Below are positions 53,966 to 61,451 of a stretch of 64,000 nucleotides of DNA, piece after piece. Every line of letters begins with the position of its first letter. Position 1 is the stretch's first letter. This DNA is from Saccharibacillus sacchari DSM 19268 (lineage in GTDB: Bacteria; Bacillota; Bacilli; Paenibacillales; Paenibacillaceae): the NCBI RefSeq assembly GCF_000585395.1, contig NZ_KK073875.1:3261307-3325306 (forward strand), in the 5' to 3' direction. Under the pieces are notes generated by a model. The model was not told the DNA's origin. It saw nothing but the letters and a program-made list of their open reading frames with translations, and did no database searches. A program made the position numbers and the translations under genes.

Positions 53966-56446
53966 ATGAATATTTGGGCTACGTTAGGAATTGAACCGAC
54001 GTCGGAAGTAAAAGCGATCAAGCGTGCCTATGCGCGTCGTTTGAAGGAATGCCATCCGGAAGAAGATCCGGAAAACTTTCAACAGATCCGAAGATCGTAC
54101 GAATCGGCACTGGAAGAAGCCAAAGAGCTTGCCGAGCGCGATATTCGAGCCCAACTGAGCGACAGCGAGCTTGAACAGTTGAGAAGTCCCGAGCCTAGCG
54201 CAGCCAGACCGGGAGACGAGTCTCCGATTACTGTTTTTTTGCGTCGCTGCGAGGAATTGTATGCGGATATTTCCCGGCGCGTCGATCCCGAGGAGTGGCA
54301 AGCTTTGCTTGACGACGAGCTGTTCTGGCCGATCGAGATTCGCGAACGCATCGGAGACGAACTGTTTGGGTTTTTGCTTAAGCATTCCTTTTTGCCCAAG
54401 AAAGTGTTGAATCTGCTTGACGGGCATTTCGAGTGGACAATGAGGGAACGCAGGCTTTACGAAGACTACGACAAAGCGGAAATTACGCTGTTCATGGAAC
54501 GCTTCTCCAGCTTCTGGGAACTGCGTTATGATTCTTTGTGGACGGATGAGCCTTATGATTACGACGCTTTTTTGCGGTTTCGCGAACAGGCGCATTACGC
54601 GCTTGTCGTGAATGACCTGGACCTGGCAGAGAAGGCACTTAAAGGAGCGGCGCTGCTGAACAACCGGGAGCCGGACTGCCTGCGTCTGATCGCTTTATTT
54701 TACATGCGGAAAAATCAGCCGGATTCGGCCCTTCAGGTGTTGGAACAATGGCTGAAGGACGAACCGGACGAGCCGGAAGCAAGACTGATGCGGGCCGATG
54801 CGTTGCTCCGTCGCGAGAACCCCGAGTCTGCATTGGCGGACTATCGGGAATTGTTGGAGCTTCTGCCCGGAAGCATTCATGCTCTAAGCGGCATAGCGGC
54901 CTGCAAGGAAGCGCTGGGCCAACTTTGGGAAGCCAAAAAAGCGTACGAGGACCTCTGCGCGCGCTACCCGGAAGATCTGGATGCCCAGATCCGTCTGCTT
55001 GTCCTCAATGACAAATTGGCCAATGAACTGACTGAAGGCGACGGCGATGCCCTGGCAGGCGCCAGAACGCTGGCCGAGTTGTACTTGGACACCGGAAGGG
55101 AAGCGGAATGCGTGGCTCTGCTGCTTGAAACGGAGCAAGGACAACCGCTGAGCGCCGAACTTAATTTTCTTTTGGGCAAGGCTCTGGGCAAGCTGGAACG
55201 GTATACGGAGAGCGAAGAACGGCTTAACCGCGCGGTGAATCAAACGGAATCCGAACCGCTGAAGCAGTCCGACGTGTTGAAATTGCGCGGCCTGATTCGT
55301 ATCGCGTTGGATCGATTCGAAGAAGCGCGCGACGATCTGAAGCGCGTGCTGCTGTTCCAGCCGTCCGATCCGGAAGCTTTATATCGTTTCGGCGAGTCTT
55401 TGCGGATGGAAGGACGTTATGAAGAAGCGCTTCAACTGCTTAATCATGCCTTGGAGTTGTCCTCGCATTGGTATTATCATTCGGCGCGCGGCGACTGCTT
55501 CTATTCCCTGCGCCGTTATCCGGAAGCCTTGCTGGATTATCTTCGCGTGATCCAATATGATCGGGGATTGACCGAAGCTTGGTTCCGCGCCGGTTACTGC
55601 TTTTTGCGAATCGGCGATTACGCGCACGCCGTGGAATATTTCGGAGAGGCTATGGGACGCGGCTTCCCGGAAGCGATTTTGTTGTTGATCGCGGAGGCTC
55701 ATTTTCGGGCAGGCGATTTCAAGTTGGCGGCGGAACTGGCAGACCGGTATAATCGCGAACGGCCGAACGATTACTACGGACGCATCGTCGAAGGGGATCT
55801 GTATCGGGCGTCCGATCAGGCGGCCGAAGCGCTGGAGCGTTACCGGAGCGCGGCTTTGCTGGCTCCGACGGAATATCTGCCGCTAAGGCTGGTCGCCGAA
55901 ATGCTGCTTCGGCTGGATCGGGCAGAAGAGGCGGAACTGGAATTGGCGGTGCTTGCGGAGCGGCATCCGCATCGAGGCTGGGCGCATTTGCAACGTATCC
56001 GCCTTCTGATCGAAGCGAGACGCTGGAGAGACGCGGAGACGGCGATCGTGCGCTATACCGAGCAGATCGAACCGAAGGAGCAGGACCCGCTTGTTTTGTT
56101 TTACGGAGGCTACATCTTATTCAGGTTGGAGCAGCATGAGCAGGCTATTGAATTTTTGGAAGCGGCTTGCAAAGTTGGGCTTGAGCGCGAGTCCGAGGAG
56201 TATCTGATTCGCTGCTTGGCTGCACTTGGCCGGTACGATCAAGCGGAAGCGCTTGCGTCTCAAGCTCTTGCTGCGGATGCTGCGCGGCCTATGCTGGTTG
56301 AGATCGGGCAAGCGCTGGAACGGCATTCTACCCGCAAATGGAAATTGCTGCGCCGCAGTCGCGAAGCCGAACTGCCCGAAGTCGAGGCTCGCCCGGTTCT
56401 GCCCGAACCTGAGGGAGAGCGACTGCCTGACATTCACGGATTTTAA
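53966..56446 (+). CDS. J-domain protein with long TPR array (DjlB/DjlC-like N-terminus)
   Basis: 826 residues; ATG 53966 lies one base after the hscC stop, so coupled translation is likely. Residues 1-60 form a J domain of DjlB/DjlC type (MNIWATLGIEPTSEVKAIKRAYARRLKECHPEEDPENFQQIRRSYESALEEA), in which the canonical HPD is HPE. Residues about 210-800 are tandem TPR helices (repeated patterns such as AxxLxRRENPESALADYRELLELLPGSIHALSGIA and YRFGESLRMEGRYEEALQLLNHALEL). It should deliver clients to the Hsp70 encoded just upstream. E. coli DjlB and DjlC are much smaller, so the TPR array is an elaboration. Confidence 0.85.
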   Translation: MNIWATLGIEPTSEVKAIKRAYARRLKECHPEEDPENFQQIRRSYESALEEAKELAERDIRAQLSDSELEQLRSPEPSAARPGDESPITVFLRRCEELYADISRRVDPEEWQALLDDELFWPIEIRERIGDELFGFLLKHSFLPKKVLNLLDGHFEWTMRERRLYEDYDKAEITLFMERFSSFWELRYDSLWTDEPYDYDAFLRFREQAHYALVVNDLDLAEKALKGAALLNNREPDCLRLIALFYMRKNQPDSALQVLEQWLKDEPDEPEARLMRADALLRRENPESALADYRELLELLPGSIHALSGIAACKEALGQLWEAKKAYEDLCARYPEDLDAQIRLLVLNDKLANELTEGDGDALAGARTLAELYLDTGREAECVALLLETEQGQPLSAELNFLLGKALGKLERYTESEERLNRAVNQTESEPLKQSDVLKLRGLIRIALDRFEEARDDLKRVLLFQPSDPEALYRFGESLRMEGRYEEALQLLNHALELSSHWYYHSARGDCFYSLRRYPEALLDYLRVIQYDRGLTEAWFRAGYCFLRIGDYAHAVEYFGEAMGRGFPEAILLLIAEAHFRAGDFKLAAELADRYNRERPNDYYGRIVEGDLYRASDQAAEALERYRSAALLAPTEYLPLRLVAEMLLRLDRAEEAELELAVLAERHPHRGWAHLQRIRLLIEARRWRDAETAIVRYTEQIEPKEQDPLVLFYGGYILFRLEQHEQAIEFLEAACKVGLERESEEYLIRCLAALGRYDQAEALASQALAADAARPMLVEIGQALERHSTRKWKLLRRSREAELPEVEARPVLPEPEGERLPDIHGF

Positions 56447-56463
56447 GGAAGGGGCGGGAGCCT

Positions 56464-57159
56464 ATGGAAACGCTGCGTATACGCGAGACCGATCAACGAA
56501 CCCTGCGCATATTTGCGATCGGAGCCGTGTTGTTTCGGATGAACGGACTGCTGGAGGAAACCGGCTTTGCCTGGCCGGCTTCGCGGAAAGACGATCTTCG
56601 CAAACTATTGGCGCATACATGGTCGGTGCAGGACGAAGAGTCCTTGGAAAAGCATCTGAACTGGTTATGGGAAGAAGGCGGGCAAGCCTCTTATCGCAAA
56701 ACCGAATCTTTTCTCGGTACGTTGTCTTTTCGCGATCGGGAGCCTTACTTTGAACGTTTAAACGGCAATGCGGCTCTATTCAACCACGCTCGCCTCGTAC
56801 AGATGTACAGCGGCAAGCTTCCTCCGGCGGGAATTACGGCCTGGGATCTGGGGCAGTACGTTTTTATTTGCCGAACGGCCCACTCCGCTGGATGGATGGA
56901 CGCGGATCGCTCGCTTGAATTAGCGACTGCGGCCGCCCATCGCGCGCAACAGCTCTATCGCGACTGGACCGAATTTGCTGTGGCCTACCTGGCCGGACGG
57001 CAAATATGGACCAATCAACCTTCCGCGGAAGCGGCGAAACCTTATATCGATTGCGTGTCGAAGTTGCTAACCGAATCCAATAGTCTGTGGAAACGTCTGG
57101 ATTGGAATATGGATCTGCTCACAGAACGTTCAATTAACCCAGCGACAGACTCGGAATAA
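56464..57159 (+). CDS. DUF1266 domain protein in the hscC operon
   Basis: 231 residues behind GGAAGGGGCGGG, 17 bp after the J-domain gene. The second half holds the DUF1266 signature: ITAWDLGQYVFICRTAHSAGWMDADRSLELATAAAHRAQQLYRDWTEFAVAYLAGRQIWTNQ. The first half is helical and without known match. In E. coli two DUF1266 genes (ybeR, ybeU) alternate with djlB, djlC and hscC, so their recurrence here suggests that DUF1266 is a functional part of this Hsp70 system. Its biochemical role is unknown. Confidence 0.82.
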   Translation: METLRIRETDQRTLRIFAIGAVLFRMNGLLEETGFAWPASRKDDLRKLLAHTWSVQDEESLEKHLNWLWEEGGQASYRKTESFLGTLSFRDREPYFERLNGNAALFNHARLVQMYSGKLPPAGITAWDLGQYVFICRTAHSAGWMDADRSLELATAAAHRAQQLYRDWTEFAVAYLAGRQIWTNQPSAEAAKPYIDCVSKLLTESNSLWKRLDWNMDLLTERSINPATDSE

Positions 57160-57164
57160 AGGTG

Positions 57165-57225
57165 TTGACTCTCTAACTGAACTGATATATAGTTTATTAC
57201 GAAAAGTTATTTAAAATACTTTCGT
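57165..57225 (+). promoter_or_regulatory. SigA promoter and candidate operator of the nitroreductase gene
   Basis: TTGACT (57165-57170), a 17-base spacer and TATAGT (57188-57193) form a good SigA promoter. Just downstream, ACGAAAAGT (57199-57207) and ACTTTCGT (57218-57225) form an imperfect inverted repeat over the start region. A repressor site is plausible; a thiol- or quinone-sensing regulator would fit the gene. Confidence 0.6.
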
Positions 57226-57248
57226 GAATCGATGAGGAGGATTTTACC

Positions 57249-57851
57249 GTGGCAAAAGAATTTTTCGAGGCGCTTAAATCCAGACGTTCCATCTACGGAA
57301 TCGGCAAGGATGTTTCCGTAAACGAAGCAAAGATTCAAGAAATCGTGGAAGATGCAGTCAAATATACGCCAACTTCATTTAACTCCCAAACTTCCCGCGC
57401 GGTTGTGTTGTTCGGCGAACAGCACGACAAGGTCTGGGATATTACCTTGGCTGAACTGAAAAAAGTAGCAGCATCCGAAGAAGCATTTGCTGCAACAACC
57501 GATAAAATCAACTCGTTCAAAAGCGGCTACGGCACGATCCTGTTCTTCGAAGATCAGGATATCGTGAAGAACCTGCAAAACCAATTCGCTCTGTATGCCG
57601 ACAACTTCCCGATCTGGGCCGATCAATCTTCGGGCATGCTGCAACTGGTAGTATGGACGGCGCTGCACGACGAAGGTCTGGGCGCAACGCTGCAACATTA
57701 CAATCCTCTGATCGACGCAGGCGTGCAAGAAGCTTGGAACCTGCCTTCGAGCTGGAAGCTGAGAGCGCAAATGCCTTTCGGCAGCCCGCTAGCACCTGCC
57801 GGCGAGAAAGCTTTCCAACCTGTGGAAGAGCGCGTTAAAGTGTTTAAATAA
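57249..57851 (+). CDS. Nitroreductase family protein, FRM2/HBN1-like
   Basis: 200 residues from a GAGGAGG-preceded ATG-type start at 57249 (read here as GTG). It belongs to the short Frm2-like nitroreductases: MAKEFFEALKSRRSIYGIGKDVSVNEAKIQEIVEDAVKYTPTSFNSQTSRAVVLFG, GYGTILFFED, FPIWADQSSGMLQLVVWTALHDEGLGATLQHYNPLID and the C-terminal MPFGSP. In Bacillales such enzymes are induced by quinones and diamide and controlled by HxlR-type repressors. It is monocistronic, with its own strong promoter. Confidence 0.9.
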   Translation: MAKEFFEALKSRRSIYGIGKDVSVNEAKIQEIVEDAVKYTPTSFNSQTSRAVVLFGEQHDKVWDITLAELKKVAASEEAFAATTDKINSFKSGYGTILFFEDQDIVKNLQNQFALYADNFPIWADQSSGMLQLVVWTALHDEGLGATLQHYNPLIDAGVQEAWNLPSSWKLRAQMPFGSPLAPAGEKAFQPVEERVKVFK

Positions 57852-57865
57852 GACGACGGATGGTG

Positions 57866-57974
57866 CTGCGGGAGAAATTCGTTCAAGTCGCTGTCTCACC
57901 CGGAAAAACCGATTAGAATTTTAGTGGAAGTTTTCCGAGTTCAAAGGCGTCTTGAACTGAATTTCTCCCTCCGC
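57866..57974 (-). repeat. Dispersed hairpin element, copy D (reverse orientation)
   Basis: Read on the minus strand it begins GCGGAGGGAGAAATTCAGTT, continues AAGACGCCTTTGAAC, has the apical stem ACTCGGAAAA / TTTTTCCGGGT, then GTGAGACAGCG, and closes with ACTTGAACGAATTTCTCCC. It lies directly after the nitroreductase stop and faces copy C, 300 bp away, in inverted orientation. Confidence 0.77.
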
Positions 57975-58016
57975 TTACGTCGCTTCGTTTTGTGTGAGGT
58001 AGTTGAAAAGATAAGA

Positions 58017-58046
58017 AAAGAAGCAGAGATGTCTGCTTCTTTTTTG
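58017..58046 (+). terminator. Intrinsic terminator of the nitroreductase gene
   Basis: AGAAGCAGA-GATG-TCTGCTTCT followed by six T. Confidence 0.93.
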
Positions 58047-58079
58047 ATTGTTTAAAAAGAAAAATAAATCTTTTCTACT

Positions 58080-58122
58080 TTGACAAAGGGCTTTCTATAC
58101 CTTAAAATAGAACATGTGTTCT
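58080..58122 (+). promoter_or_regulatory. Strong SigA promoter with a LexA-type box
   Basis: TTGACA (58080-58085), a 17-base spacer and TAAAAT (58103-58108) are near consensus. Immediately after lies AGAACATGTGTTCT (58109-58122), a perfect palindrome matching the Gram-positive LexA/DinR pattern GAAC-N4-GTTC. The box would cover the transcription start. An AAAGGAG site follows at 58138-58144 but no conventional gene does before 58613. Confidence 0.65.
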
Positions 58123-58209
58123 TGTTTAATTGAGAGAAAGGAGAATTTTTATATAACAGCTCTTATACATAATGAAATTTGCGCAAAATTTGAGGGTTAG
58201 GTTATAGAA

Positions 58210-58269
58210 ATGATAGCGATTGTAGTCGTTTTTTTAAAATCCCTTAAGTACCAACTAACCCCACCGTAA
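58210..58269 (+). CDS. Possible SOS-linked hydrophobic micropeptide (19 aa)
   Basis: ATG 58210 opens a 19-codon frame, MIAIVVVFLKSLKYQLTPP, ending at TAA 58267. Half of it could form a short membrane helix, as in small toxic or division-inhibiting peptides made under SOS control. The upstream GAGGGTTAGG is only a fair ribosome binding site, and a better one (AAAGGAG, 58138-58144) is 65 bases away without a start next to it. The call rests on the LexA-type promoter and is weak; the transcript may equally be non-coding. Confidence 0.25.
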   Translation: MIAIVVVFLKSLKYQLTPP

Positions 58270-58271
58270 CT

Positions 58272-58406
58272 GGAAGCGAGAAGACGGAGAGAGAAAATCA
58301 GTGATAAACGCCTTTGAACTTGGAAAACCTCCAACTAAAATTTCAATCCAGTTTTCCAAGTGAGACAGCGTTTTGAACGAATTTCTCTCGGAGTCTTCTC
58401 GCTTCC
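58272..58406 (+). repeat. Dispersed hairpin element, copy C
   Basis: The outer stem GGAAGCGAGAAGACGGAGAG pairs with its near-complement at 58386-58406 over more than 20 bases. Middle stem AAACGC / GCGTTT is perfect. Apical stem ACTTGGAAAAC / GTTTTCCAAGT is perfect. The conserved strands GCCTTTGAAC and GTGAGACAGC are present. This is the most regular copy of the four. Confidence 0.8.
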
Positions 58407-58612
58407 CCGCTCCCCCCTCCCAAGAATCCCCTTACAAAAAAGTCGATATTGTAAGAACTTCTTTATCGAATCGATACTCTTTTTTTAATACCAGGTCCTA
58501 TAATGAAAGCAAGAACGAAATTTACAAAAAAAGTTTTCGCAAGCAAGCGTTCGGGTAATAAGACTTACCGACAACTTGCACATACAGGAACCTCTGAAAG
58601 GGGAGAGCAACT

Positions 58613-59179
58613 ATGAAAAAAACAACACTCGGCATGATCGGTACAGGTATCTTGGCCTTTATGATCGGATTCGGATATTTCCCGGTTTCCAACGTAATGA
58701 CTCCGGCGGCAGCTGCTCCCGTGGAACAAACAACAGGCGTAAGCGAAGAGAATTCGGCAGAACAAACATATACGGTATTCATTAACTCGGTAGAAAAAGA
58801 TACGGCCGGCGCATTGCAACTCGAAACGGATCGCATTGGTTGGTATACGGGAGAAGCAGCAGACAAGCTTTTCTTGGAAGCTAATCCGGATGCGGCTGAA
58901 GAACTCGGCGGAGCACCGGACGGTTATTACATCGTAAATAATGATCTCACCGAAGTAAAACTGCCTGTTGCGGCAGATGCAGAAGTACTGATGCAAATTT
59001 ACGACCAAACAGGGAACTACGAAGACATGGAGATTAACTGGAACGAACCGATCAGTCCGGATAAGTTCGACGCCCAATACAATAACCCGCTCGGATTGCT
59101 CGACCTCAGTGCTTTCCCTTACCACATTACCGTTAAGGACGGCGTGATCGTCAAGATCGTGCAACAATACATTCCGTAA
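58613..59179 (+). CDS. Secreted hypothetical protein (188 aa)
   Basis: ATG 58613 follows GGGGAGAG. Residues 1-35 form a signal peptide (KKTTLGMIGTGILAFMIGFGYFPVSNVMTPAAAAP). The mature part (QTYTVFINSVEKDTAGALQLETDRIGWYTGEAADKLFLEANPDAAEELGGAPDGYYIVNNDLTEVKLPVAADAEVLMQIYDQTGN) is acidic and has alternating strands, ending in VKDGVIVKIVQQYIP. I recognise no named family, though the pattern resembles small extracytoplasmic proteins of Paenibacillus. A terminator follows directly, so it is monocistronic. Confidence 0.75.
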   Translation: MKKTTLGMIGTGILAFMIGFGYFPVSNVMTPAAAAPVEQTTGVSEENSAEQTYTVFINSVEKDTAGALQLETDRIGWYTGEAADKLFLEANPDAAEELGGAPDGYYIVNNDLTEVKLPVAADAEVLMQIYDQTGNYEDMEINWNEPISPDKFDAQYNNPLGLLDLSAFPYHITVKDGVIVKIVQQYIP

Positions 59180-59201
59180 GTAAAAATGACGGAAAATCAG
59201 C

Positions 59202-59238
59202 AACTTCGGCAGGGATTGTTCCTGCCGAAGTTTTTTGT
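59202..59238 (+). terminator. Intrinsic terminator
   Basis: AACTTCGGCAGG / CCTGCCGAAGTT, a perfect 12-pair stem over a seven-base loop, followed by six T. Confidence 0.95.
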
Positions 59239-59300
59239 TTGTTCACAGAATAGAACGGTTACAAATCGGGTAATAAAAAATTGAGATTTACATGCTATTC

Positions 59301-59331
59301 GAATTCTTATATAGTCATGCTATAAGAATTC
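59301..59331. promoter_or_regulatory. 11-bp inverted repeat, candidate operator or hairpin
   Basis: GAATTCTTATA (59301-59311) and TATAAGAATTC (59321-59331) are perfect inverted copies nine bases apart. It lies about 90 bp before a small membrane-protein frame and has no T-run. An operator for that gene is possible. Confidence 0.45.
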
Positions 59332-59416
59332 AACTTGTCTACGACACACGAGAAATCAGAGATTGCGAGAAGTCTGAAGTTTGTGTGTTCGGAATGGCTG
59401 GAGGCGGATATTCATC

Positions 59417-59575
59417 ATGTCATCAAAAGTCAAAATTGCAGGTTGCGCGCTACTGGTCATTCTGTTCGAAGCTGCGGGAGTGCGGTCATTTTTGTATCCT
59501 GATTATGTTCAGGCTGCGATGTATGCAGGCGCTGGCGTTATACTGGCTTCTTCGCTCGTCCGCCGTAGAGTCTAA
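59417..59575 (+). CDS. Small two-helix membrane protein (52 aa)
   Basis: ATG 59417 follows TGGAGGCGG at about ten bases. The product MSSKVKIAGCALLVILFEAAGVRSFLYPDYVQAAMYAGAGVILASSLVRRRV has two hydrophobic segments (residues about 7-24 and 32-47) with basic ends, consistent with a small inner-membrane protein. I recognise no family. A terminator hairpin follows within 60 bp. A longer overlapping frame (59292-59720) looks non-coding. Confidence 0.5.
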   Translation: MSSKVKIAGCALLVILFEAAGVRSFLYPDYVQAAMYAGAGVILASSLVRRRV

Positions 59576-59634
59576 TCAGCAAAAGGTTCGACATGCGAGG
59601 TTTTTCTTCGAGTGTCGAATACAATCAAGCCGAA

Positions 59635-59677
59635 AACGTTTTTCGATCTCTGCTCGGAGATTGAAAAGCGTTTTTTG
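59635..59677 (+). terminator. Intrinsic terminator
   Basis: AACGTTTTTCGATCTC / GAGATTGAAAAGCGTT (with G-T pairs) over a six-base loop, then six T. A smaller inverted repeat, TTCGACA / TGTCGAA, lies just before it (59587-59618). Confidence 0.8.
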
Positions 59678-59956
59678 TTTGGGCATAATTTATCTTTACA
59701 TGTCGAACGGGAAGGGATAGACTGTGAGACAGACTCGAAAGAGATCCCGGCGCGTGCCAGGGCAAAGAAAAGCTTCTTTTTGCGAATATTGAGCGAAAAT
59801 TCACAAACTTCTTTTATTCGGAAATTTGGAAATCGGTTAAAGTCGCCGAAAGTCGAAGCCTTCTTTTCTCCGGCTAGTCTCGGATTCGATGCGTTGCTTC
59901 ATGAAACGACATCGTCCTAAGGCCGCGCCCACCAAGAGGAAATGGGGAGAAGAAGA

Positions 59957-61192
59957 ATGGAAAATGTTAAGGTACTCAGCAAGCCGAAACGAAGAAGCCT
60001 GCTCAGAAGCGTGGGCATGAGTTGGTTGTTCGATGCAATGGATGTGGCGTTGATTTCGTTCGTCGCCGCGGCTCTTGCGATCGAATGGTCGCTCAATCCG
60101 CAGCAGTTGGGCGTTTTGACTGCGATTAACTCGGTTGGCATGGCGGTAGGCGCCGCTTGCGCCGGCATTCTCGCAGACCGTTTCGGACGTAAGTCGGTCC
60201 TTCTCTGGACGCTATTGATTTTCTCGCTGGCGAGCGGACTGTCCGCCGTCGCAACCGGCTTTGTGATGCTGTGTATCCTCCGGTTTATTTCGGGATTCGG
60301 CCTTGGCGGAGAGCTTCCGGTCGCATCCACGCTCGTGTCGGAATCGGTACCCGCGAACGAGCGCGGCCGAACCGTCGTCCTGCTGGAGAGCTTCTGGGCA
60401 GGAGGTTGGATCGTTGCCGCGTTGATTGCCTACTTCATCATCCCGAACTTCGAATCCGGCTGGCGTATTGCTTTTGCATTGGGCGCATTACCTGCTTTTT
60501 ACGCCCTCTACTTGCGGAGAAAGATCGACGATTCGCCTCGCTTTATTTTGCAACAGAGGAACAAGGCGAAGGCGGAGAAGATCAGTCTCAAAAAGCGCTT
60601 CGCTCAGGTGTGGGCACCCGAGTACCGCAAAACGTCGATCATGCTCTGGATTCTATGGTTTACCGTCGTGTTTTCCTACTACGGCATGTTCTTGTGGCTG
60701 CCGCAGGTCATGGTCTACAAGGACTACAGTCTGACGAAAAGCTTCGAATACGTGCTGATTATGACGCTGGCCCAGCTGCCGGGTTATTTCACGGCTGCCT
60801 ACTTTATTGAAAAGTTCGGCCGCAAGTTCGTTCTGGTCGTCTATCTCGTCCTGACTGCGGCAAGCGCGATCTGGTTCGGACTTGCGGATACGACGGCGAC
60901 GTTGATTGCGGCAGGCATCTGTCTCTCCTTCTTCAATCTGGGAGCTTGGGGCGGCTTGTACGCGTATACACCCGAGCATTATCCGACCAGCATTCGTACA
61001 ACCGGGGCAGGTCTTGCGGCTTCGTTCGGCCGAATCGGCGGGATTATCGCTCCGTTCCTCGTGGGTTGGCTGATCTCGCAGGGTGTTGCTATCACTTGGA
61101 TTTTCGCTATGTTCTGCATCATGATCTTGATCGGAGCTGCCGCTGTCGCGTTCTTGGGGAAAGAAACCAAAGGAACGGAATTGGCAGAGTAA
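59957..61192 (+). CDS. MFS transporter, NiaP/YceI-like
   Basis: 411 residues from ATG 59957, behind GGGGAGA; ATG 59942 is only two bases after its own purine stretch. Twelve membrane helices of the sugar-porter/NiaP type: LLRSVGMSWLFDAMDVALISFVAAALAIEW, the loop 2-3 signature GILADRFGRKSVLLW, FISGFGLGGELPVASTLVSESVPANERGRTVVLLESFWAGGW and ESGWRIAFALGALPAFYALYLRRKIDDSPRF. NiaP proteins import nicotinate; related ones carry aromatic acids. The substrate is not certain and there are no pathway neighbours. Confidence 0.85.
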   Translation: MENVKVLSKPKRRSLLRSVGMSWLFDAMDVALISFVAAALAIEWSLNPQQLGVLTAINSVGMAVGAACAGILADRFGRKSVLLWTLLIFSLASGLSAVATGFVMLCILRFISGFGLGGELPVASTLVSESVPANERGRTVVLLESFWAGGWIVAALIAYFIIPNFESGWRIAFALGALPAFYALYLRRKIDDSPRFILQQRNKAKAEKISLKKRFAQVWAPEYRKTSIMLWILWFTVVFSYYGMFLWLPQVMVYKDYSLTKSFEYVLIMTLAQLPGYFTAAYFIEKFGRKFVLVVYLVLTAASAIWFGLADTTATLIAAGICLSFFNLGAWGGLYAYTPEHYPTSIRTTGAGLAASFGRIGGIIAPFLVGWLISQGVAITWIFAMFCIMILIGAAAVAFLGKETKGTELAE

Positions 61193-61231
61193 CTCTTAAG
61201 GCCCGTTTCCCGCATGAAATACAGGTACAAC

Positions 61232-61262
61232 GGTCCGGTCCCATTAGGGATCGGGCTTTTTT
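61232..61262 (+). terminator. Intrinsic terminator
   Basis: GGTCCGGTCCC-ATTA-GGGATCGGGCT pairs with several G-T pairs and runs into six T. Confidence 0.85.
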
Positions 61263-61451
61263 GTCGTAGACTGAAAAAATAGCGGGTCACGGAATAAGCC
61301 TACTTTTGCCTCAATACCTTTTCCCATTAATCTGGTATTTTTGAAAGGTCCGGTCGAGAACGGGGTAATAATTGGAAGGCGTATCCATCTAAGCGGGTAG
61401 GCTAGAGAAGCGTTAAACGCGCAATTTCAGAAACGTAATGGAGGGGAAAAG

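Noticed and set aside
58172-58207. Eleven-codon frame after the LexA-type promoter
   Set aside because: Too short, no ribosome binding site at the right distance, and no protein character.
59292-59720. 142-codon frame over the small membrane protein gene
   Set aside because: No ribosome binding site, cysteine/arginine-rich mixed composition, and it runs through a terminator hairpin.
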